Notes under the pieces: generated by a model
What the model was told of the DNA's origin: nothing
Databases searched by the model: none
The model's input: the letters and a program-made list of their open reading frames with translations, nothing else
In this document: one piece after another, positions 1-5,714 of the stretch
Numbering within the stretch: position 1 is the first letter of the stretch
Layout of the letters: the number at the start of each line of letters is the position of its first letter
NCBI GenBank assembly: GCA_024409185.1
Contig: JAKSUD010000033.1
Span: forward strand, 1 to 8,377
Direction: 5' to 3'
Length of the DNA: 8,377 nt
From: an archaeon
GTDB lineage: Archaea; Methanobacteriota; Methanobacteria; Methanobacteriales; Methanobacteriaceae
Made by a program: the position numbers and the translations under genes

Positions 1-845
1 CGTTCAATTAAATCTCTAACTAAAGCAACTTGTTTTGCTCTTGATTTAGCTTCACTATCAGTTGTATTCCAACTATGAGTTTTAGCTATTGAACCACCAG
101 TTTTTAAATAAATAGGACTAGCTACTTTAATCATCTGTGGAACTTCATAATGACGGATAAAACCACCTGTAGATTTAGGATTTTCAGTGTGAACATCAAT
201 TGGAATATCAATTGCATCTCTAAGTGATGCTAACATTGGGATTTGTAAGTCTCTAACAGAATTAATAGAATTTAAACCAATTGATTCAAAAAGTTTTGCA
301 GAAGCAGGGTTAGAACAACCTGCATGAGCAGATAATTTAAATTGTAAATCCTTTGGAAGTTCTCCATCATCCATCATTTTAGTAAGCACATAAAGAAGCC
401 CTTCATCGTAAAGAAGAATACCTCTTACACCTAATTCTACTGCTCTTTTAACTTCTTCAATAGCAAAAACAAGATTATCATAACCTCTAAGACTGTATCC
501 AATACGTTTTCCTTCAGGAGTTTGAACAGTAGCACTTGTATCATAAGTTGCTCTTGGACCAACAGCTAAAAATAATTGAATATCCGCACCACTCGCTAAA
601 TCCACCATTTGATTAATCTCATCATCTAATAAGAACATTATTCCTTTTGTTTGAGTTGCTCTATGGATTCTTAAATCATAATCATTACAAGCATCCAAAA
701 GTGATTTAAGTGTAGAAGGCCCTTGAATTCCAGGAACTTCAAACCTATATTGACCTCCATCTTTAAATCTTTTATTTGATATATAATCAGAATCAAGTTC
801 ATTAATTCCTAATTTTTTAAGTGATAATTTTGTCTCATCCATCAT
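1..845 (-). CDS. U32-peptidase-like TIM-barrel protein, partial (C-terminus beyond the left edge)
   Basis: The minus strand is open from an ATG at 845 (a second ATG follows at 842) to the window edge, giving 281 codons without a stop. The protein reads as a soluble alpha/beta barrel. Recognisable blocks are an HRATQTKGIM strand (residues 61-70), AVGPRATYD (94-102), a RAVELGVRGILLYDEGLL segment (134-151), SAHAGCSNPASAKL (172-185) and DVHTENPKSTGGFIRHYE (217-234). From memory these match short barrel proteins that databases label U32 family peptidase. The classical U32 signature with its paired cysteines is not visible, so protease activity is doubtful and the label is structural. There is no signal peptide. 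The start lies 21 bp after the MmgE/PrpD stop, with a weak GTGGT ribosome-binding site about 5-8 bases before the ATGs, so the two genes are probably cotranscribed. Substrate and reaction are unknown. Confidence 0.65.
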   Translation of the reverse strand, partial: MMDETKLSLKKLGINELDSDYISNKRFKDGGQYRFEVPGIQGPSTLKSLLDACNDYDLRIHRATQTKGIMFLLDDEINQMVDLASGADIQLFLAVGPRATYDTSATVQTPEGKRIGYSLRGYDNLVFAIEEVKRAVELGVRGILLYDEGLLYVLTKMMDDGELPKDLQFKLSAHAGCSNPASAKLFESIGLNSINSVRDLQIPMLASLRDAIDIPIDVHTENPKSTGGFIRHYEVPQMIKVASPIYLKTGGSIAKTHSWNTTDSEAKSRAKQVALVRDLIE

Positions 846-866
846 ATTAACCACTTCGTGTTAACT

Positions 867-2339
867 TTATATTAACCTTTTTAACACATCATACATATCT
901 TTGTTTTCCATATCTTTTATAATTTCTAATTTATTAATATCATAATTTGGATTTAAGTTAGAAAATTTATCTAAAATATCTCTCCACTCTAATGGATTTT
1001 CACTTTCTCCTAATGGATAATAAACAGTTTTTTCAAGGTTTTCATCAAAATCAAATCCAAAAGCATAATCTTTACTAAAATTGATTATTATTTTAGATGA
1101 TCTTTTATTAGGAGTTAATTTTTCTAAATCATAATTAAGATAAATTTTAACTTTTTTAGATACTTCTTTTATAAGAATCATTTCTTCATCAAATTTATTT
1201 AAATCAGTATTTAAATTATTTGAATCTAAATCTGAATTATTTGAATCTAAATTATTCAAATCATCATCTAAAAGACCTTTACTTATCAAATTATTAATTT
1301 TATCTAAATCCAAATCTCCACAAACTAAATAAATAGCTATTGCATAGGGTAAAGACTGTTTTAAAGCTTCTTTAGTCTTTGGATTGTAATCATTATGTTC
1401 ACTTGCTATTTTATAAGTTTCAACTTTAATCTCATCAATTAAATCTAAGGCAAAATCAAGACTTTCATCAGATTTTAAGAGTTGACTTCTTAAATATAAA
1501 ATAGAATCAATAGTTGAATGAATATGCCTACAAAATGGATATTTTTTAAGATAAACTTCATTAATATGAAATTTTCCAAGATTTTCATCTAAAAATTTTT
1601 TAAAATTAAAGTTTTCAAAATCTAAAGTAGAGGCCATAGATTTTAAAAATCCTTCTTCACCTTCAATAATAGTTTCAGCACCAGTAAAACCATTTTTTGC
1701 TAAAATTGCAGAAAGTAAACCATTATAAACAGATTTACCTGCATGAAGTGCTTTTCCCATAGAACCTCCATGATCAGATTCTAAAAGACCTGCAGCTTGA
1801 GTTCCACATAATGCTAAACAATTATTTGTTTGATTTAAGTCTAATTTTAAAAGCTTAGATGCTACTGCTCCAGCTACAAAAGTACCAATTGTTCCTGTAC
1901 TATGAAATCCTTGATTTCTATGGCTAGGATTAGCTAACTTTCCTAAAACAACTGCTATTTCATAACCCACAACTACAGATTCAAAGAAATCTTTAGATGA
2001 GAAATTATATTCTCTTTTAAGTTTTTCATCTTGAATTATAGCTAATGCAGTTGAAAATACTATAACTCCAGGATGTAGGAATGCTAATCTATGACCATCA
2101 TCTAAATCTAAGCTATGAGAAGCTACTCCTCTTATTAAACCATTATTTAAAAGAGATTTATCATAATTAGTAAATTCAGTTAATGATTTAATAAGTATTT
2201 TAGAACTCTCTTCATTTAAACCTCTATTACATACTGAAAAATAATCTAAAAAGCATAATTTAGCTTTTTCAATTGATTCCTCAGGAATGCCATTAAATTG
2301 AAGGTTAATTAAAAACTTAGAAAATTCGTTTATACTCAT
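867..2339 (-). CDS. MmgE/PrpD family protein (2-methylcitrate dehydratase-like fold)
   Basis: 490 residues, slightly longer than the roughly 450 usual for the family. The helical N-terminal domain carries the family blocks: HSLDLDDGH (75-83), HPG (89-91), GYE (125-127), GFHSTGTIGTF (144-154), GKALHAGKSVYNG (196-207), GFTG (217-220), EGEEGF (226-231) and the hinge motif KKYPFCRHIHSTID (265-278). The C-terminal domain follows to residue 490. Members include 2-methylcitrate dehydratase, cis-aconitate decarboxylase and iminodisuccinate epimerase, so a cytoplasmic lyase or epimerase acting on a small carboxylic acid is likely, but the substrate cannot be read from the sequence. No prpB/prpC-type partner is present, which argues against a methylcitrate cycle here. 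The extra length is an Asn/Asp/Leu-rich low-complexity insert (about 357-384). The ATG has no Shine-Dalgarno sequence, but a TATA-like box lies 23 bases upstream, suggesting a leaderless mRNA. Neighbours are a DUF3100 transporter-like gene upstream and a U32-like gene 21 bp downstream. Confidence 0.88.
   Translation of the reverse strand: MSINEFSKFLINLQFNGIPEESIEKAKLCFLDYFSVCNRGLNEESSKILIKSLTEFTNYDKSLLNNGLIRGVASHSLDLDDGHRLAFLHPGVIVFSTALAIIQDEKLKREYNFSSKDFFESVVVGYEIAVVLGKLANPSHRNQGFHSTGTIGTFVAGAVASKLLKLDLNQTNNCLALCGTQAAGLLESDHGGSMGKALHAGKSVYNGLLSAILAKNGFTGAETIIEGEEGFLKSMASTLDFENFNFKKFLDENLGKFHINEVYLKKYPFCRHIHSTIDSILYLRSQLLKSDESLDFALDLIDEIKVETYKIASEHNDYNPKTKEALKQSLPYAIAIYLVCGDLDLDKINNLISKGLLDDDLNNLDSNNSDLDSNNLNTDLNKFDEEMILIKEVSKKVKIYLNYDLEKLTPNKRSSKIIINFSKDYAFGFDFDENLEKTVYYPLGESENPLEWRDILDKFSNLNPNYDINKLEIIKDMENKDMYDVLKRLI
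1193..1262 (-). repeat. Imperfect tandem repeat inside the MmgE/PrpD gene
   Basis: The 13-mer aattatttgaatc occurs exactly at 1214 and 1235, with the 17-base stretch aattatttgaatctaaa perfect in both (period 21 bp). Degenerate copies lie near 1193 and 1250. The period is a multiple of three and the frame stays open. It encodes the LDSNN/DLDSNN-type low-complexity run near residues 357-384 of the C-terminal domain, probably a surface loop grown by replication slippage. Confidence 0.75.
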
Positions 2340-2362
2340 ATAAAAAATTATATTAAAACAAG

Positions 2363-2371
2363 TATATAAAA
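2363..2371 (-). promoter_or_regulatory. Candidate TATA box for the MmgE/PrpD gene (leaderless)
   Basis: On the minus strand TTTTATATA is followed by 23 bases and then the MmgE ATG. Archaeal transcription usually begins about 22-26 bases after such a box, so the start site would coincide with the start codon. No G-rich ribosome-binding sequence lies between. A good BRE is not evident. Confidence 0.5.
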
Positions 2372-2391
2372 TAATTGAAATATTAAAACTT

Positions 2392-2415
2392 AAAAAAGAA
2401 TAAAAAAAGAAGAAA
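2392..2415 (-). terminator. Oligo-T terminator after the DUF3100 gene
   Basis: About 20 bases after the DUF3100 stop the minus strand holds runs of seven and six T interrupted by C and A, the usual archaeal oligo-T termination signal. There is no strong hairpin. It would separate the DUF3100 transcript from the MmgE transcript, although some read-through is possible. Confidence 0.5.
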
Positions 2416-2433
2416 TTTAATTAAATAAATTAA

Positions 2434-3837
2434 TTAAATAACATGAGTTAACATTAAAGAGATTTGTGCAATAGTTGCTGAACAATAATAAGTTCCAGCA
2501 ATAACAACCATTGTTATAATAATTCCTCTCCAACCAATCTTTTTAAATTTATCCCAATCATTACCAATAGCAATACCAACATAAGCTAAAAATGCGGTAC
2601 AAATTGAACTAATCTCAAGAGATGAAACAAAGTAGTAAACAGTTTCAGCGGTTGGCATTCCTGGAATAGCTAAAATAATCCCTATTATACTTATATATAG
2701 TAAAGCTGGAATATCCCAAGAAATTATTCTTTCAAGAGCTAAACCAATAATAGTAATAATAGATAATATTAACATTCCTATAAATCCATTTAAAACAGAT
2801 TTTTGTAATCCTACAGCATTACCTATTGCAACAATAATTGAAAATATTAAAAGTAAAACAAACCATCTTTTAAGTTTACCCCAACTTAATGCAGATCCTG
2901 GAGATAAATCTAAATTAATTATTTTACCCTCATTTTCATTAGTATTTTCTATAGGTTTTTGAGGTTCTGAATATTCTTCTGAGTACTCCTCATCTTCATC
3001 ATCATCTTTTCTACCTAAAATAGGATACAACCATTTATATAATAGTTCTGCAAGAGGTATGGCCATAAATATAACCATATAAATACCAAAACAGAATGAA
3101 AGAAGATTACTACAACCTGCAAATGCTTCAAGAGTATCTGCCATTGCAGGATATAAATGCATAAGAGGAGTTATTGCAGCTGCATTCATACTAGCACTAC
3201 CAACACCAGAAGCCATAGCAAAAGCATATGGATGGAAAGGAATAACAGATGCAGAAATACTAGATAAGAAACTAATAAAAACAGTACCTATAACAGACCC
3301 TATAACAAATATTGTTAAAACTCCACGAGATTCTGGAGATTTAAAACCATATTTATCAAAAATAATACCTAAATCAGGTTCCCTACAAATAGATGTAGAC
3401 ATACCAATAACTTCACGCTTAAAACCTAAAAGTAAAGCAACAGGTAAAGCAAGTAAAGTTCCTAAATTACCAAGTTGTTGTAAAATCAGTGCATAACCTA
3501 CACTAAAAATTGTAGCAATTTCATAACCACTAGAAACAGCTAATTTAGCAATTAAAACACCAATGAATAAAACCATTACACCCTCAGCAACTTTAGATTG
3601 TTTCGGCCCCACAAATTTAATAGGTTTTGCTAAATATAATCCTAAACCTAAAATTAAAGCATAAATTAATGGTAAGAACAAAATACTGATGGTTTCGGTT
3701 ATTTTAAATTCTTTAATACCTATCCAACTAGAGATAACAACTAAAACAAAAACAACTATATGAAGTTTATATTCAACCCACGGTGGTCTCTTTTTAACTT
3801 CGTAATCTGTTTTATCCCTAAATGCATTAGGTTGCAA
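2434..3837 (-). CDS. DUF3100 family multi-pass membrane protein, probable transporter
   Basis: 467 residues from a TTG start. Roughly ten to twelve hydrophobic segments are visible (about 25-42, 47-70, 86-101, 107-137, 172-196, 200-222, 234-270, 323-343, 347-368, 374-392, 405-424, 435-463), so it is an inner-membrane protein without a signal peptide. The core blocks LGFKREVIGMSTSICREPDLGIIFDKYG (137-164, written here only as a landmark of conserved Gly/Arg/Glu), MASGVGSASMNAA (208-220) and AFAGCSNLL (238-246) are what I recall as typical of DUF3100. A cytoplasmic-looking, strongly acidic linker (277-303, DDDEDEE then Ser/Tyr/Glu/Asn) separates the two halves. The family has no firmly assigned substrate; an organic-acid or amino-acid-derived solute is a guess from the MmgE/PrpD and U32-like neighbours. 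The best ribosome-binding site (3855-3863) is 17 bases from the TTG but only 5 from an in-frame ATT at 3849, so the true start is uncertain. Confidence 0.82.
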   Translation of the reverse strand: MQPNAFRDKTDYEVKKRPPWVEYKLHIVVFVLVVISSWIGIKEFKITETISILFLPLIYALILGLGLYLAKPIKFVGPKQSKVAEGVMVLFIGVLIAKLAVSSGYEIATIFSVGYALILQQLGNLGTLLALPVALLLGFKREVIGMSTSICREPDLGIIFDKYGFKSPESRGVLTIFVIGSVIGTVFISFLSSISASVIPFHPYAFAMASGVGSASMNAAAITPLMHLYPAMADTLEAFAGCSNLLSFCFGIYMVIFMAIPLAELLYKWLYPILGRKDDDEDEEYSEEYSEPQKPIENTNENEGKIINLDLSPGSALSWGKLKRWFVLLLIFSIIVAIGNAVGLQKSVLNGFIGMLILSIITIIGLALERIISWDIPALLYISIIGIILAIPGMPTAETVYYFVSSLEISSICTAFLAYVGIAIGNDWDKFKKIGWRGIIITMVVIAGTYYCSATIAQISLMLTHVI

Positions 3838-3854
3838 ATCGTCTTTAATAACTT

Positions 3855-3863
3855 ATCACTCCT
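3855..3863 (-). promoter_or_regulatory. Shine-Dalgarno site of the DUF3100 gene
   Basis: The minus strand reads AGGAGTGAT, a near-complete match to the archaeal 16S tail. An in-frame stop (TAA) overlaps its downstream end, so translation must begin after it. In-frame choices are ATT at 3849 (5-base spacing) or TTG at 3837 (17-base spacing); there is no ATG or GTG between them. Confidence 0.7.
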
Positions 3864-3881
3864 AAATAAACATAAGAATAA

Positions 3882-3904
3882 TTATTAAGATATTCTCTTA
3901 ATAA
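3882..3904. promoter_or_regulatory. Perfect 9-bp inverted repeat in the DUF3100 leader (candidate operator or mRNA hairpin)
   Basis: TTATTAAGA (3882-3890) and TCTTAATAA (3896-3904) pair perfectly around a 5-base loop. The repeat sits 18 bp upstream of the DUF3100 ribosome-binding site, where a repressor or a leader hairpin could act. AT-only content makes a chance match possible. Confidence 0.4.
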
Positions 3905-3945
3905 CTTAAAAAGCACATAAAATATGAACAATTAATCGAAATTAA

Positions 3946-3960
3946 ATTCATATTATGAAT
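3946..3960. promoter_or_regulatory. 15-bp palindrome upstream of the DUF3100 gene
   Basis: ATTCATATTATGAAT is symmetric with 7-bp arms around a central base. It may be a dimeric regulator site. No matching second copy was seen elsewhere in the window. Confidence 0.3.
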
Positions 3961-3981
3961 AAATTTAAATATTAATTAAAT

Positions 3982-4004
3982 TTTGATAATATCGAATAAT
4001 CAAA
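3982..4004. promoter_or_regulatory. Interrupted palindrome TTTGAT-N11-ATCAAA
   Basis: Two 6-bp arms are separated by 11 bases, a geometry fitting a helix-turn-helix dimer on one DNA face. Inner bases are partly symmetric as well. It lies about 145 bp upstream of the DUF3100 start. Confidence 0.3.
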
Positions 4005-4041
4005 TATGTAATTATTCTTAATTTTAGATTATTAATTCATC

Positions 4042-4096
4042 ATTTATAAATACATACTATATCATTCCCAAAAATGACAAATCATTATAAATAAAA
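4042..4096. repeat. 55-bp intergenic direct repeat, copy A
   Basis: Matches copy B (4184-4238) at 50 of 55 positions in the same orientation. It begins with atttataaatac and ends with acaaatcattataaata plus an A run. Read on the minus strand it starts with a TATA-like ATTTATAATG, so it could be a promoter module. A further 10-bp inverted repeat, ttcatcattt (4036-4045) and aaatgatgaa (4096-4105), frames this copy only. Confidence 0.8.
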
Positions 4097-4106
4097 AATG
4101 ATGAAA

Positions 4107-4206
4107 TTTAATAAAAAATTTTAAAAAAATAAGAAAAAATTAGGTATGAATTAAAACATGCCCAAAATAATTTAATATTTATAATTTATAAATACCTACT
4201 ACATCA
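4107..4206 (-). ncRNA. Possible small RNA or leader transcript with hairpin and oligo-U end
   Basis: On the minus strand, the TATA-like sequence in copy B (near 4223-4232) would place a transcription start around 4205. The following sequence contains TAGGTAT (4192-4198) and its partner ATACCTA (4141-4147), a perfect 7-bp stem enclosing 44 bases with a GGGCATG segment. It is followed by T runs (about 4107-4140), as in a terminator. No coding sequence fits. This is inference from layout; the RNA matches no family I know. Confidence 0.2.
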
Positions 4207-4238
4207 TTCTTAAAAATAACAAATCATTATAAATAAAA
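4184..4238. repeat. 55-bp intergenic direct repeat, copy B
   Basis: Second copy of the element at 4042-4096, offset 142 bp, with five substitutions and no indel. The blocks atttataaatac and acaaatcattataaataaaaa are unchanged, suggesting either recent duplication or selection on the ends. Confidence 0.8.
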
Positions 4239-4280
4239 ACATAAAATACTTAAAAAATATTCTTAAATATGAAATATAAT

Positions 4281-4287
4281 AAAAAAA
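4281..4287 (-). terminator. Oligo-T tract after tiaS
   Basis: The minus strand has seven consecutive T about 14 bases after the tiaS stop, with a second run of six T near 4252-4257. This fits archaeal oligo-T termination; no hairpin is associated. Confidence 0.4.
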
Positions 4288-4300
4288 TAAAATTAAAATA

Positions 4301-5581
4301 CTAATTTTTATCTAAATTCATACGAATTAAAGGTTTTGATAAGTGTCTACGGGCAGAAACAGGAGTTTCATAAAATTTACTGTTAATTAAGTCACGACTT
4401 ATTTTTTTAGCAACTTTATTATCATCACTAATCTTATCACCACAATGTTTACATTTAAAACCTTTACCTTTACCTGCAGAAGTCATTCTTTTTCCACACT
4501 TACAGATTGGATTTTCATAGACAATATCATTTAACTTGAGTACTTGGAATTTTTCAATATTAAATGTATTTTGCTCACCAATTCCACCATAAATTTCTAA
4601 ATAATCACCTTGTCTTAATTTAGCAACAGTTTTTCTAAAGTTTTTAGTGGGTTCATAAGCAGCACATTCAATCTCACCAGATTCATCAACAAGAGTAAAG
4701 AACATATGTCCTCCCTCAATTACATGAGGATTATCTTTTAAAGTTCCTTTAACTTTATAACAAGCATATTGTTTCATATTAGCTATTTTATCAACATTTT
4801 GAATATGCATATCAGTATGTTGATTTGTTTTAAAAATACAATAATCAACAATTTCTTCATTAGGAATTACAATATCTCTTGCAATTTCTAAAACTTCAGG
4901 AGAATTAGATCTAATACCATATAAAACAGGACATGGAGTTTTAGGTTCAATAGCTAAATATTTACCATCAATATTTTCAAAAGTTTCAGGATAAGTTTCC
5001 CTATCCATTTTAACTACAGAATCATAATCAATTTGACGGAGAGTACCATATTTATCTTTATGCCTATAAGCAAGCAATTCATAAGTATAATCTTCAAGAG
5101 GACAAGAAATTGCAGCAATAGATCCAATAATACCTCTACCCTTTTTAAATTTATGAATTTCAGCACCAATTTTAGATGCAAATTCTTCTGCTTCTTCAAT
5201 AGTTATAATATCATAAATAGCATGGAATGCATAATCAACCATCTCATCAGTGATATCTCCTTGGTAAAATACAACTCCAGGATTTGTATTATCACAATCA
5301 AACATAGAAAGTTCACTAACATTTCTTAAGATAATTTCTTTAGCTAATTCAATATCATTAATTTGAGAATTATTATCATCATTAATAGCTATTTTAAAAG
5401 AAACACCACCATTTCCTCTTGTTTTAAATCTTGCAAAAGGATTTAAACGAATTAAACGAGGAAATCCAGTTATTTCAATATTATTTGCTTTTAATTCATT
5501 GATAATAGTTGAAGCTAAAAATGTAGTACACATTCCATCTGGAGAATCAGTATCATCAATACCTACATAAAGAAAATTCAT
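4301..5581 (-). CDS. tiaS: tRNA(Ile2) 2-agmatinylcytidine synthetase TiaS
   Basis: TiaS uses ATP and agmatine to convert C34 of the CAU-anticodon tRNA-Ile2 to agmatidine, so that archaea decode AUA as isoleucine. With the start used here the protein has 426 residues, normal for the family. It opens with the diagnostic GIDDTDSPDGMCTT block (residues 7-20), then an R-x-NGG region (about 55-59) and KKGRGIIG (146-153) of the kinase-like TCKD/ferredoxin-like core. An OB-fold for tRNA binding follows (about 271-350, FFTLVDESGEIECAAYEP), then a zinc ribbon with cysteines 360, 362, 377 and 380 and a basic tail. An in-frame ATG lies 11 codons further upstream (5614), but 5581 has a good AGGA ribosome-binding site 8 bases before it and family proteins begin just before LYVGIDDTDS. 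The gene is divergent from the HTH regulator and essential in most archaea. Confidence 0.95.
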   Translation of the reverse strand: MNFLYVGIDDTDSPDGMCTTFLASTIINELKANNIEITGFPRLIRLNPFARFKTRGNGGVSFKIAINDDNNSQINDIELAKEIILRNVSELSMFDCDNTNPGVVFYQGDITDEMVDYAFHAIYDIITIEEAEEFASKIGAEIHKFKKGRGIIGSIAAISCPLEDYTYELLAYRHKDKYGTLRQIDYDSVVKMDRETYPETFENIDGKYLAIEPKTPCPVLYGIRSNSPEVLEIARDIVIPNEEIVDYCIFKTNQHTDMHIQNVDKIANMKQYACYKVKGTLKDNPHVIEGGHMFFTLVDESGEIECAAYEPTKNFRKTVAKLRQGDYLEIYGGIGEQNTFNIEKFQVLKLNDIVYENPICKCGKRMTSAGKGKGFKCKHCGDKISDDNKVAKKISRDLINSKFYETPVSARRHLSKPLIRMNLDKN

Positions 5582-5714
5582 AATAACATTCCTAAAATTT
5601 CTAATCATAATCATTATTTTGAAAAATAAAACAATAAGATTATTAAATACAATATCTAAATTAATATTATCTATAATAAAATAAATAATTAGCTATTAAG
5701 AATGAGGAATTTTT
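5582..5714. promoter_or_regulatory. Divergent promoter region of tiaS and the HTH regulator
   Basis: 133 bp of AT-rich DNA must hold both promoters. AGGA (5590-5593, minus) serves tiaS and GAGG (5704-5707, plus) lies 7 bases before the regulator ATG. Several TATA-like strings exist (for example taatattat near 5662 and ctataataaaata near 5670), but none can be chosen with confidence. Confidence 0.5.

Larger units (their letters stand above)
3838..4300. other. Long gene-free interval between the DUF3100 gene and tiaS
   Basis: About 460 bp, extremely AT-rich, with no open reading frame that has a ribosome-binding site. It contains the DUF3100 leader, three palindromic sites within about 150 bp of that gene, the two copies of a 55-bp element, a 7-bp-stem long-range hairpin at 4141-4198 and the T-rich tract after tiaS. 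Its length and repeated structure suggest a regulatory or small-RNA role. Confidence 0.7.

Noticed and set aside
4042..4105. Insertion-sequence or MITE remnant framed by the 10-bp inverted repeat
   Set aside because: The inverted repeat frames only one of the two copies and no target-site duplication is seen; AT-rich DNA gives such matches by chance.
4042..4238. CRISPR-like array
   Set aside because: There are only two repeats, 55 bp long and imperfect, with an 87-bp non-repetitive gap; this does not fit CRISPR repeat and spacer sizes, and no cas gene is near.
5014..5199. Minus-strand 61-codon frame inside tiaS
   Set aside because: It overlaps tiaS in another frame on the same strand, and its Leu/Lys-rich sequence reflects AT-rich frame shift, not a protein.
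5033..5329. Plus-strand open frame of 98 codons inside tiaS
   Set aside because: It is antisense to a confidently identified gene, has no ribosome-binding site and shows a composition typical of the complement of coding DNA.
5582..5614. Longer tiaS start at 5614
   Set aside because: The extra 11 residues precede the family's usual start, and the good AGGA site is placed for the ATG at 5581.
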